Assembly (NCBI GenBank): GCA_946807835.1
Contig: OX327711.1
Span: 10,451,501-10,515,500, forward strand
Length of the DNA stretch: 64,000 bases
Direction: 5' to 3'
DNA from: Ailanthus altissimus
Taxonomy: Eukaryota; Streptophyta; Magnoliopsida; Sapindales; Simaroubaceae
Positions 46,148 through 57,326 of this stretch are shown here, piece after piece. The first letter of the stretch is position 1. The number at the start of each line of letters is the position of its first letter. The notes under the pieces are model-generated. The model was not told the origin of the DNA and made no database searches. It saw only the letters and a list, made by a program, of their open reading frames with translations. The position numbers were made by a program, and so were the translations under genes.

Positions 46148-48669
46148 ATGGAGAAAGATGGTGTACCATTGGATTTGACTAAAGAGAAGGGTCGGAACCC
46201 CAAAGCTAAGAGGCACGGCAGTGTACCTCGCGACAAGTCTGTCGATCCAGGCCATGAGTTCAGGACCATGGTGAAAACGCTCGGTGGCCCTATGGAAAAG
46301 GCGACAGATCATCTTGGGGAGTTAGAACAGCAAGTAGAAAAGCTTGAGGCGGGACTCGACACTCAAGAGGACGAGCTGCGCTCCCTCATCGACACATCCA
46401 TCAAGAGTTACGCTGATTGGTAGCGTGACTAGATCAAGGCTTTCCAAGAGAAGGTATACTCCACCTTTGACAAAGTTCAAGCCCAAGTGGAGGAGCTGCG
46501 TAGAGGGTTTGACGCTGTCAAAGAGGACGTAGTGCTATACAAGCGAGCAGTGGCGAATGGGTCTGTTGTTGCTCAAGGGGCGCCAAGAGTTGAGGCTCCT
46601 AAACCGAAGGAGTTCAGCGGTAAGCGGAACGCCAAGGAGCTGGATAACTACTTTTGGCAGATAGAAAGATACTTCGACGTCATGGGCGTACGAGATAAAG
46701 ACAAGGTAAACACCGCGACCTTATATCTTTCCGACCATGCAATTCTATGGTAGCGCAGGAAAAGCAAAGAGATACACAAGGCTACCTACACAATCAACAC
46801 TTGGGCAGAATTGCAACGGGAGCTGAAGCGCCAGTTCTATTCGAAGAATGTGGCGCACGACGCTAGAAAGCGGCTAAAAGAATTGAAGTAAACCAGGTCC
46901 ATCAACGAATACATAGAGGAGTACTCCCTGTTAATGCTCCAGATTCCCAACATGAACAAGGAGGACTTGTTGTTTAATTTTCTGGACGGGTTGCAGACAT
47001 AGGCGTCCAATGAACTGAAGCGGCACGGGGTGAGAATATCCGACGCTTTAACATTAGCAGAAACGCTCATGGATTACCGCAAGGGTGACTCGGGAAAGTC
47101 CAAACATTTTAGACCCAATCACAGCAAAGGTGGGGGAGCCAAAGAGTTTCAACCTCCGAAGGATGAGGAGGAGAAAAATAAGCCGCCCAAATGGGAAAAG
47201 CATAAGCGCAACGGCCATAGAGGGAATGGACCGAAGACAAGCTGCTTCCTTTACGATGGGGATCACCGGGTCAAAGACTGCCCGAAGAAGAAGGCTATCA
47301 ATGCCATGGTTATAGCACACGAGGCTTGCGAGCAGGGTCAAATGGGGTGTTTGCAACTGCTCAACACAATAAAAGCCAAGCGGGGTGCTAGAGTGCCAAT
47401 GGGAAAGACGCTCATGTATGTTGAAGCCTACGTCAACTGTATAAAGACTCAAATGCTGATAGTTACAGGCGCGACGTATAATTTCATCAAGCGTGAGGAG
47501 GCGAAGCGCTTGGGACTTTACGTTGAGAAAGAGGAAGGGTTCCTCAAATCAGTGAATGCTGAGGCCAAGCCACTAGATGGGGTGGTTTGAGGGGTCAATA
47601 TCTACTTGGATAAATGGCGCGGCGAGGTAAATTTCTCTGTAGCACCTCTTGATGATTTCGATGTAGAGTTAGGTATGGAGTTCTTGAGGCAGTACGATGT
47701 GGTGCCGCTTCCTCGACACGACTATATGTGCATTATACAAGGAGGGCCTTACATGATACCGACGGTAGACAAGCCCAAGGGTGGGCAATCTCAGCCGAAA
47801 GCCAACACTAAAATCATTTCTGTCATTCAACTAATGGGAGTTGCTGGGTGCAAATGAGGAGTACATCCAGCCACAGTGAGGGGGATGGATGATAAGACGA
47901 CAAGAGGCGAGGGTAAGCTACCAACGAGGGTTGCGGAAGTGCTCGAAGAGCACAAGGGGGTCGTGCCAACTGATATACCACAGGTGCAGCCACATCAAGG
48001 TGATACCGAGCATGGGAAACAGATGAAGCTAAAGTTGATGCTTCCAACTACAGTACAGATGCCTCAATCGGGATTAGATTGGTTGCGGGGGCAACTCAAA
48101 GAGTTACCGAGTGTGGGTGTCGCTCAGCAACTCGAGGCGTCATATGATGTGCACTTTTAGCACAAGAAGTGGGCTAGGGATAAGCAGCGGCATGTCAAGT
48201 ATCGTGTGAGGATCTTGGTGATGGAGATGATACTTCCACCACAACGCAAGACGATACGCCCACTTCACAAGGGCCTTGATCGCAGGGACGAAAGGCCATT
48301 TATTGTTGCCAAAAGGGTTGGCAACGTCTCGCATAAGGTAGGGATACCTTTGAGACAACAGCTACATCTGGTGTCTCCTGAGAGCTGTTTAAAGCTATAC
48401 TGAGGGGGTATAGAAGACATGGAGCAGAAACAGGGACCTTTAAGGATTTCCACATGGGATGACAAAAAGGTGAAACTCATCCACAACGGACGGACTTTGC
48501 AAATGAAAGATTAACCTCCATGGCGTGAGTACTTTGTCAAGTGGAAAGGGGTACCCAATATTAGGGTACACTGGAAATACGAGAGCGCATAGCGGCAGAT
48601 TGAAGTACGAGGTGTGCAGTTTCCAGTGAAGACGCGACGAGGGCATCGCGTGAATTTGGTAGGGGAGAA
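46148..48669 (+). pseudogene. Gag-protease/integrase-tail/chromodomain ORF of element J
   Basis: From the ATG at 46148 one frame runs about 840 codons to the purine tract with eleven in-frame stops (46421, 46430, 46751, 46889, 47000, 47588, 47855, 48158, 48401, 48512, 48590) and no frameshift. Order: coiled-coil N-terminus (LGELEQQVEKLEAGLDTQED); Gag core (PKPKEFSGKRNAKELDNYFW); zinc knuckle CFLYDGDHRVKDC, second Cys lost; retropepsin site VTGATYNFI, Asp lost; and the first part of RT (LEEHKGVVPTDIP..LRGQLKEL, to about 48118). It then goes directly to the integrase C-terminus (LPPQRKTIRPLHKGLDRR..PFIVAKRVGNVSHKVG) and a chromodomain (YFVKWKG..HWKYE, 48520-48590). RT catalytic residues, RNase H and the integrase D-D-E core are missing. 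Confidence 0.85.
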
Positions 48670-49149
48670 TGTCACACCTCAAGTGTTCTCAAACATTTTC
48701 TCGAACACTTGGTGTGTGATAAAACCTCCTAGAGGCCTTAAAGGCTATTGAAATGGATAACAGGCAGGAGTTTCTAGAAGACCCGCTGACATGAGTGAAG
48801 AACCGAGCTAAGCCCGTGACTTATTAGGGTTATTAACCTTAATTAGGAAAGGAATATTTTAAGGAATATGTGATGGCATCTAAGAATATTTTAGGAAATA
48901 TTATTCTATCTTGTATATATACCGTTAGATCATTTAAATATCAGCCGTCGATTGTATAGGACTGCTAGTATATAAAGGAGAGACCCTCACTTGTATAATT
49001 CATCTCATAGCTTTGTTTTCTCTTCAGCAATATAGAGAGCATTCGTGCAAACACTTGGTGTGCTTGTTTTTCTTCTCTTTGTGTGGTTTTCTCGACTGCT
49101 TAGTACACAACGCGTCTAAGGCCGCACGGTTCGAGAACGGTCCGTGACA
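48670..49149 (+). repeat. 3' LTR of element J
   Basis: TGTCACACCTCAAGTG...GGTCCGTGACA, homologous to the left LTR. Confidence 0.9.
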
Positions 49150-49344
49150 CTTGACAGTACCTATCCGCATTTTTTTCACTTTTTTTGCATTTTCGAGTCC
49201 CGTTTCACTTTTCTCTTCGTGTCCCACACGTCTTAAACCTCTCCATATATATCTCACACGTTCAAAACTTTTTATAACTCTTTCTTTTGGTATTCATCTC
49301 AATTTTTATCTAAATAAAATTGTTGACTCACCAATTTTTCAACA
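49150..49344 (-). repeat. 5' LTR of element G, outer part
   Basis: Continues the G LTR after element J and ends CCAATTTTTCAACA, matching the left LTR at 43570-43583. Confidence 0.85.
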
Positions 49345-52140
49345 ATTATCTTTTTAAATTAACAAATTAAGAGTTATCTTGAACTTACTTCCAACTTTTC
49401 GCTAAGATATATAAGATTCATTCTTACCGGAGATTAACAAAGATTGTTTTTTCTTTTCATTCTTATTCCACCATCTATTTTTGCATGGTGCTGGTGGTGT
49501 CTGTATCAAGAAATCCAACCAAGCTCTGATATTCGGTATATATAATGAACCATTTAATCTAGGAGTAACATGGTTGGTCAGAGATTAGGAGTTTACCTCA
49601 TGGAACAGGGCCTGTAGATCCCATCTCAACTTTTATATGATTTGGGCTTGCCTTTTCTTCTTTCATATGTGCTCTTGAAACTAGCACTATATTTGGTTGC
49701 TGGAATAATAATTGTGCGAGGAAGGTGAATAAGGAAGGTGATGATTGTTTCCATGGCATGGCAGTGCGGTCGGTGGAGCTGCTGTGGTTTGCAGACGCCT
49801 ATATCGGAACCATATTTTTGAGAGTTAGGTTACATTTGATCACAAATTGCATATATTAATATTAAGAATTTGAGTAAAAAAATTATCATTGTAAAAAGGA
49901 TATAATCTTCGAGTTAAGTTTATTATTAGGGATAATTTAGTTATTTCAATCACATTAAAAAAAGAATGTGTTAACTTAAACAAAAAAATTTTTGACAAAA
50001 GGGCGTTTGTGATAACTTTTTAAATTTTTTAATATTATTAACAAAATCTAAAATACATAAGTGTTCTTGTAATTAAATTTTATCTCAAAAATATTTATGA
50101 TAATAACTTACATATAATTTGCACCTTTTTTTGAAAAGGAAATTGGAAATCACACCTGTCTGAATTTGATAACCATAGTTTTTTATAAATTCCAAAATTA
50201 TGAGTTCAAATTCTCTTTACCCATGTCATAAACACCATATGTTTGCCACTAAGCATTGGAGATTTGGTCGTTCGTACATAAAAATCTAAAATTCAGGAAA
50301 AATCATCATCTTTTAAGATTTATCAATTTGTTTTTTTTTTTTTTGTAGTGTATATACACTATACTATAATCTAGGGTTGGTAAGAATTGAATCTTGACCT
50401 AATAAGAGTGCGCATAAAAGAGGTAATTATCAATTAAGCACAAAAGAGGTAATTATCAATTAGGCAAGTAACTAAGTGCCTTAAGATTTATCTTTTTAAA
50501 TATATATTTTTAAGTTCTTAAAAAATAAAAAAATATGTATTTTTTTTAAGATCTTAACATTTACTAGAGAGTTTTTTAAGAATGGGAAAATGGGAATGCT
50601 GTTTTTAAAAATACAAAATTATAAACCACAGAATAAGAATCCACTTTAGTACCAAAAAGAGATGGAACTTAAGAAATAATAAAAAGCAAAATTTAGGTAA
50701 AGATAAGGACAATTTAGTTTTTAAAATTCAACTCATTATTTAAATTTGTCTTTTTTATTTTAAAATATCTAATTTTATTTTTTTTTCTCGTTGATAGTTG
50801 TCGTTTATAATAACAAAAATGTAATTTTTTTTCGATACAATTATAATTTTGACCTTTATTATTATTATGTAACTACAAATGCATCAGTAAATTTTAATAA
50901 TTTAATAAAAATTATTAAATTTTTGTTTATTTTAATATTATAAATTAATGTATAAATTTTACCTTAAAAAAATTTTAAAACATAAAATTTTAACATATTT
51001 AGAGAAATAAATTTTAGTTAACTCCTACTACCACTCTCACCTAACCCCAAGGCCTTTCCCCGCCTCCCCCTCTTACTATAGCCAGCTAGCCCCCGATGCC
51101 ACCCTTGCTCCACCGGCACCACGTTCTCTTTAGACCCCAAATTTTCCAGCTCGTAACATAATCAGCCACTAATCTTCGTCAAGAATTGGGATAGCTTGAA
51201 AAAAACTACAACCTTAATCTTACCTCGAAATCTCTAAGTCTGTGAGTTGTTCAGTTTTGATCTCAGAAGGAACTCCCTCAACACCAAAGACAAGTTCAAA
51301 TATGCTTTCTTGAGAGATCTACACCCAACCTTTGAATTATCCATTAGTTCATACTCTTTTAGTAAAGCACTTTGGCTTTCTATTTCTTCAAGTATTTCTT
51401 ATTCTTTTGTTTAGATGGTGAAGCTTCATGAAAATATACTGACATAAGTACCTCAGTTCTCACAAAAATCTACGAGCTTTATAATTCATATTATTTGGCC
51501 ATAACATAAACACATCAATTCTCATTAGTTTCTTTGTTTTTATGCTTCTTATGTCCGTACAGAGTATGCCTACACACTCAAAGTGAATGTGAAAAGCAAC
51601 GTAAACAATTTTAATGTTGTGTTGCTAAAGCTAATAGCTGAGAAGAAGCTAGTGGACTGAAATTTCTCGAGAAATTTGAAGACTTTTGACATGGTTATTA
51701 TAAATCGGTACCAATTTACAATCTTAAATTTAGGAATCCGAAAAGGAGAAAAGAAAAGTGGTGGTAGCATTGGTGATGGAGAAGTTGAGAGGAGAGAGAG
51801 AAAGAGAGTGAATTGGGTAATGAAGAGATGGTAAATATACTTTTATTATTAGTATTTTATATTTTCTTAATACTAAATAACTAAACTATTAGGTTGCATT
51901 ACATATCTTTTTTAATTAGTAATAAATAAATATTTGGTATGTGATTATAATGAAATATTTTGTGTCACTGTTTTTTTTACTGTTGAAATACTCTTTTGCC
52001 TTTTAACCGTAAATTTTAAATAATAGCTGTCTAATAGAGAAGAAAAAAAAAAAAAGAGTATTTTAAAATAGGAGCAACAAATTTAAATAATGAGTTTGTT
52101 ATCCCTTGAGTAAAGCAAGAGGAGATAATAAAAATGAAAT
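49345..52140. other. Intergenic sequence upstream of the ALOG gene
   Basis: No gene recognised. It contains an inverted copy of the dispersed AT-rich repeat (49905-50112) and a short direct duplication (AAAAGAGGTAATTATCAATT twice, 50415-50462). There is also a C-rich stretch near 51020-51170 without a usable frame. Confidence 0.5.
49905..50112 (-). repeat. Dispersed AT-rich repeat, copy 2
   Basis: Reverse complement of 41850-42020 with scattered changes; no terminal repeats or TSD could be fixed. Confidence 0.45.
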
Positions 52141-52265
52141 GACGTTTACGAAATGAAGTGAAATTCAAGCTGTCATCAGTTAACTAGCTCGACATGGATT
52201 TTCTCTGCATGGGCCATCTCTTGTCTCCCCCTCCGCCCTTACTTCGTCTTCTTCTTCAATCAACT

Positions 52266-52300
52266 CTCTTTATATAACTCACAACTCATCCAAAGCTTTC
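52266..52300 (+). promoter_or_regulatory. TATA box and start region of the ALOG gene
   Basis: CTTTATATAAC at 52267-52277 lies about 80 bases before the ATG. With normal TATA spacing transcription would start near 52300, giving a leader of about 55 bases. CT-rich tracts precede it. Confidence 0.6.
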
Positions 52301-52355
52301 AACTCCCTTTGTTTCTTTCTCATTGCATTGAACCTACAAACCAAAAGCACAAAAC

Positions 52356-52967
52356 ATGTCAGCTGCCGCCGCCGCCGCCGCTGCCGCTGCCGCCGCCGCC
52401 GCTTGCTGTTCTTCTTCTAACAGCACTAGAACTTCTTCTCGTACTCAGAACCATCATCACCATTCGTTATTATCATCGCTATCATCGTCATTATCACCAT
52501 TAACTGTACATCCACCGCTATCATTAAACCGATACGAGTCCCAGAAAAGAAGAGACTGGAACACTTTTCTACAGTACCTCAGCCACCACCGCCCGCCGCT
52601 GACCCTCGCCCGCTGCAGTGGAGCTCACGTTCTTGAGTTCTTGAAGTACCTCGATCAGTTTGGCCAGACCAAGGTGCATGTTCAGAGTTGTCAATTTTTT
52701 GGCCAGGCTCATGCTCCATGTCCTTGCCCGTGCCCGCTGAAGCAGGCATGGGGCAGCCTCGACGCTCTGATAGGGCGGCTGCGGGCAGCTTTTGAAGAGA
52801 ACGGCGGGAGGCCGGAGACCAACCCCTTTGCAGCTCGTGCGGTGTGGCTGAATCTGAGAGAGGTGAAGGATTCGCAGGCTAAGGCTAGAGGGCAAGGGCA
52901 TGCTTATGAGAGGCAGAAGATTAATTATAATTATAACTTACCCCAACAACAAGAACAATATTACTAG
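52356..52967 (+). CDS. ALOG-domain protein (LSH/LIGHT-DEPENDENT SHORT HYPOCOTYLS family)
   Basis: The 203-residue intronless ORF has a complete ALOG domain at about residues 58-184. It begins [17 protein letters not shown], then [19 protein letters not shown], then the zinc-ribbon insert with H108, C112, C124 and C126, then [20 protein letters not shown] and [25 protein letters not shown] proteins are plant-specific nuclear DNA-binding regulators of light response, organ boundaries and meristem development. The N-terminus has 14 consecutive Ala (3-16), a Ser-rich part and four His (33-36). Two oddities: family R-x-Y in 'AVRLYLREV' is W164-L-N here, and the usual C-terminal basic cluster (KKRKR-like nuclear signal) is replaced by [15 protein letters not shown]. 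The start is the first ATG after a TATA box. The exact family member is not assigned. Confidence 0.93.
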   Translation: MSAAAAAAAAAAAAAACCSSSNSTRTSSRTQNHHHHSLLSSLSSSLSPLTVHPPLSLNRYESQKRRDWNTFLQYLSHHRPPLTLARCSGAHVLEFLKYLDQFGQTKVHVQSCQFFGQAHAPCPCPCPLKQAWGSLDALIGRLRAAFEENGGRPETNPFAARAVWLNLREVKDSQAKARGQGHAYERQKINYNYNLPQQQEQYY

Positions 52968-53860
52968 CTTTAATTAATAATTTGCCTTTTTTTTTTTTTT
53001 GGATCTATGCTTGATGTTTTACTAATGAATTAGGGTGTTGTAAGAGGGTTGCTGTATAAGGTTTACGATTTTAGTGGTGCATGTTTGATTAGATCTGTTT
53101 CTTTTTTCTGGCTTTCTTAATTTGCATGGATAATATTGTTAATGAGAAAATGTGGTTTTGGTTCACTCAATTTTTAAGATATTTTGAATAGGTAGCACTT
53201 CAACTTTAGCTCATATTAAAGATGGCAATCAGAGTAATGTAGTGATACAAATTATTCAATTAAGAGTAATGTTATATATTTTAAATAATAATATGTTAAA
53301 TAATTATTAAATAGTTAAATGATATAATTATTTTATTATCAAATAATTACTTAACATATTGAGATATAATTTAAAATATAACTTAGCATTATTCTTCGAT
53401 TAGTCATATTATATCTTATAGCTTATGTGTTCTATGTTAATTTCATATATTTGAAAGCTAAAATAGAAAAACACATACATTTATGAAATGATACAATTAT
53501 TATATTGTAATCGTGGTCGTGTTTGAGAAGGATCAATCACATATGTATAAAATGTAATTCGAAAGCAAATATGGATGGAGCTTGGTCCTTACTCCCAATT
53601 GAGCAGTTAATTCAAGCTACAATCATAATAAAAATTGTGGGTCATAAAAAATAAATAAATAACATATATATATATATATATATTTCTTCAGAACTCTATA
53701 TGTATTTCGGTTGCCCAGCTTAGCATTCCTACACGCAAACTATTGTAGCAAAATAGCAAATAATTGAGGTCTATTGTTTTCTCTCTTTTATGAGAGAGGT
53801 TTGATTTCCGATATTGTACTGCTAAAAAAAAAAACTTTGCATTCTTGGTTACGTTATGAG
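52968..53860. other. 3' flank of the ALOG gene
   Basis: A T-rich tract follows the stop (52983-53001) and AATAAT-like signals are present, but no poly(A) site can be fixed. A (TA)n run lies at 53664-53683. No other gene is seen. Confidence 0.5.
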
Positions 53861-54179
53861 GTTATACACGAAACCTCTTTTGATTTGAAAAGAACATGAA
53901 GAAGTGAAAACAATCAAATAAAAATAACCTGTTAAAAAATCTGAAGAAAAGAAAAATGAAAGTGATTTAGGACGAGAAGTATAGAGATCAGAACAGAAAA
54001 ATGTTTTTATATTACTCGTGGGATGGCGTTTTCTTCATATATGTTGTCCTTATCAAACTTTTGTATGTATATTACAAAGTTTTCACCATCATTTCATTTC
54101 TCTCCGTTATCAAATATCTTTTTTATCAATAAAATATTAATAAAAAATAATTTTTTATTTGATAATTTTTTTATTACAT
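53861..54179. repeat. Duplicated segment X, copy 1
   Basis: 'acgaaacctcttttgatttgaaaag' onward matches 56631-57326 in order, up to the start of an H element in both cases. Copy 1 lacks two stretches present in copy 2 (about 56800-56985 and 57043-57180). Confidence 0.7.
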
Positions 54180-56630
54180 TGTTGAACATAAAATTTGTTC
54201 AAAATTAATGAGTTGGATTATTAATTCTTAAGAACGATAATAAGAATAAAAAAAGTGATTAATAAGGTAGAATTTATAGTGATTTAGTTTAGATATGCTC
54301 ATTTATATGACACTAATAAAGATTATTATTTTATAATAGAGGTAAATGAGATCGTAGGCATACGGAGAAGGAAAAAAAGGAATACAATGTAGAAGATGCC
54401 CCCTTTATTGTTTAGCTCTCCATTTTTATAGGTATTGTTGGGTTTAATTATAGAATCTTTTTAGAATTAAAATTTATCATTACTTTTGTAATTAGGATTT
54501 ATCTTGAGATTTTAGGAATGTGATTTTTTTTTTTAGAATTTAAATCCCTTTTAGAATTAATTACATATTTAAAATTTAAGGGGGAAACAAAAATGCCTTA
54601 ATTTTTAGTATCAACTTATCTGAAATCTAATGAGGTATAGGATTGCTTCAATTTTCAATATCGACATCGACATCAACTTGTCAATATTAAAAACTTTATT
54701 GTAGTTTCGGTTAGAAGGCCTACGGTCATATGTTGGGTAATGTGAGTCATTGATCTACTTTGATATTCTACTCGAACCAAGCTAGTATAATTTGTTTTGA
54801 GTGCTTAGAAATTAAGAGGATCACATGGGCTCTTCAGGCCGTTAACCGAATAGGTCTTTGGTACAGATTTAATAGGTCTTGGTAAGGGCTTACGTGGCCT
54901 ATATAAGGGCTTATGGCAGCCTCAGGTCTTTGTCCCTTTGAGTCCTCAGTCTTGATTCATGGCTCCTCAATTCTTAGCCCTCAACCTTTTGATTCTTAGC
55001 TTCGGTCCTTGGATTTAGACTCTTCGGCCTCAGTCCTTGACCTCGATGCTCGGTTATGAGCTCTTTGGCCCCTTGTTTTCAACCTCGATCCTCAGACTTT
55101 TAAAAAGTCAATATTCTATTAAGGCCTATCTGCGAAGTATTAAAAATATGCTGGCCAAAACCAAACTGGATCTGTTTGCAAAGTGTTGAAAATATGCTGG
55201 TTAAAATTAAATTTCTCAAAATTAGGAAGGACTAAGTGAAAAAAGACAAATAATGCCCTAGTTTCGCCTTCTCTTTCTCGCACTACACACTCTCTTCTTC
55301 TAGCCACCACCAGCCGATATGAATGGTGACCTGAATGGTGATGCCTATTGTGAGTTAGCTGCCGTGGTTACTAGGCGAGTAGCCTTAGGCTGCGATAATG
55401 GTGGTCAAAATAGTGAACTTAAAAGAGGAGGTGACAAAACAGTTGGCGATCTCAATTTGAGATTTTCTAGAGATAGTAGGCGGTGTCGTTGCTTAGGTTA
55501 AGGTCACCAAAATTTATGAGTTGATTGGCGAGTTTATCGATGATGAATAAGGACTAATGCGACATCGATGAGTGGTGGCAGAGCGCCCGTGGTGGCTAGG
55601 ATTTCAGCTTCCATCTCCTTTATGTTTTTTGTTCGTGTTTTTTGGTCACATAAGTTGTTTTCCCTAGTGTTTCCACTGCCACACTTTGCTCGAATTTCTC
55701 ACATAAGATCCAAGTTTGACCCTTGGCAGCAGCTACTCCGATCCATTTCAGTTGTTAATAGAGCTTTGATTTTATAATTATATATTTTGATACTAATCCT
55801 TCGAATTCTTTTGAATTGATTTTGTGGTACTGTTGCTTAGGTTGAGGTCACAAAAAATTTATGAGTTGATTGGTGAGTTTATCGATGATGAACAACAACC
55901 AATGTGACATCGATGAGTGGTGGCAGCAGCGCCTATGGTGGCTAAGATTTTAGCTTCCATCTCTTTTATGTTTTTTGGTCACATAAGCCATTTTCCCTGG
56001 TGTTTCCATTGCCACACTTTGCTCAAATTTCTCACATAAGATCCAAGTTCGATCCTTGGCAGTAGCTACTCTTTTCTTTTTTTTTTTCTAATTTTGAATA
56101 GTCAAATTATTTTACCACAAAAAAAATTTACAAGAAGTCAAAATATTAGTATCAAAATATATAATTATAAAATCAAAGATCCATTAACAACTGAAAGCAT
56201 AAAAATTAATGATTCAATTTTTTTTTAAAGGTATGTTATTCCATAGAGAACAGTTTCAACAAATTGTTAAATATGACAACCAAAACTTATCTTTAATGTA
56301 GCAAAAGAGTCGTTAATCCCTGTAACTTTTGTTTTGTCTTTACAAACGGTGCCAAAATGTTGAGCTCAAAATTTACATGATCCTAAATCCAACGAATTAG
56401 ATTTGTTGGTTATTAGGAACAAGATTAAAATTAATTAAAAGTCATAAAAAAATATATCAAGATATAAAATTTATAGTGATTTGGTTTAATGCGAGCTTAC
56501 GTCAATTATACCAAACTTGGTGAACTCATTCATATGAAATTATTAAATAATATTTTTACAATAGAGGTACAAGTAATTGTAGTAATAAAAAAGAAGAATA
56601 TGATGTAGAAGATGCCCCTTCATTATTTGA
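54180..56630 (-). mobile_element. Non-coding LTR element H, copy 1
   Basis: A long LTR-like unit starting TGTTGAACATAAAATTT (54180) is followed by a short internal piece and the start of a second LTR at 56358 (TGTTGAGCTCAAAATTT), cut off at 56630. Just left of 56358 the minus strand has TGGCACCGTTTGTAAAG (56338-56354), a plausible PBS. On the minus strand the LTR carries TATAAAAATGG (about 54421-54431). No Gag or Pol motif is found. It is best read as a LARD/TRIM-like non-autonomous element with a very long LTR. CTCGGTCCTTGG-like words repeat at 54900-55090. Confidence 0.6.
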
Positions 56631-57326
56631 TTATATACGAAACCTCTTTTGATTTGAAAAGAATATAAAGAAATGGAAACAATTAAACGAAAATAACTTG
56701 TTAAAAAATTTAAAGAAAAAAAATGAAAGTGATTTATGATAAGAAGTACAGAGATCAGTAGATAAAAATGTTTTTATTTTATTCACAGAAATTTGAAAAA
56801 GTTAATCTAAAATAATGACAAATTGAATTTTGTAGTTTAAAGATTAGAGAATGTTCCCACTTTGATTTTATAAGATTAAGAAACCAAGTGTTTTAAATAA
56901 AAATAGAAAGAAGAAGAATAAGATAGTACATTCTCAAAACTTAATTATTTAGGAAAAAAATAATTTTGTTTGCACTTGTATCTTACTTGTGGGATGGCGT
57001 TTTCTTTATGTGTGTTGTCCTTATTAAACTTTTGTTTGTATATAGCCCCCAAGTGACACTTGAGTGGTCACCAAGCTGCACAGCAGCCGTGCCCACTCGA
57101 GTTTGAGTATTATTATGGGGCAAAATTTAGTTAATTAAGGGTATCTAACTCACCCATCAAACTCTTAAAAAAACTTGTATGCATATGTACATTACGAAGT
57201 GTTAATGATGCTACATTCTTTGACATGTCACCATCATTTTATTTCTCTCCATTGTCAAATATCTTCTTGTCAATAAAAGATAATATTTCATTTGATAATC
57301 TTTTATTTTTATTATATTTTTTACCA
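56631..57326. repeat. Duplicated segment X, copy 2
   Basis: Homologous to 53861-54179, directly abutting the truncated LTR of H copy 1 on its left and the start of H copy 2 on its right. It contains an extra 140 bp (57043-57180, AGCCCCCAAGTGACACTTGA..) that could be a small insertion. Confidence 0.65.

Larger units (their letters stand above)
45655..49149 (+). mobile_element. Element J: chromovirus-type Ty3/gypsy element lacking the RT-RNase H-integrase core
   Basis: LTRs 45655-46123 and 48670-49149 (TGTCA...TGACA), a 4-bp target repeat CTTG on both sides (45651-45654, 49150-49153), PBS 46126-46137 and purine tract 48661-48669. The 2.5-kb internal region is a single frame joining Gag-protease to the integrase C-terminus and a chromodomain. 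It sits inside the 5' LTR of element G, so it is younger than G. Confidence 0.9.
42756..49344 (-). mobile_element. Element G: gag-protease-only Ty1/copia element, split by J
   Basis: LTRs of about 0.8 kb begin TGTTGAGGGAGG and end TTTTTCAACA. TSD ATTGT (42751-42755) versus ATTAT (49345-49349). The internal region is only 1.46 kb and encodes Gag plus the retropepsin motif; integrase, RT and RNase H are absent. A minus-strand met-tRNA PBS lies at 45032-45043. The 5' (right) LTR is interrupted by element J. It fits the non-autonomous TR-GAG type. Confidence 0.85.

Noticed and set aside
47054..47452. 132-codon minus-strand ORF
   Set aside because: Antisense shadow of the J gag zinc-knuckle/protease region.
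55319..55777. Plus-strand ORFs in H copy 1
   Set aside because: Equivalent positions in H copies 2 and 3 are not open and the element has no protein motif.
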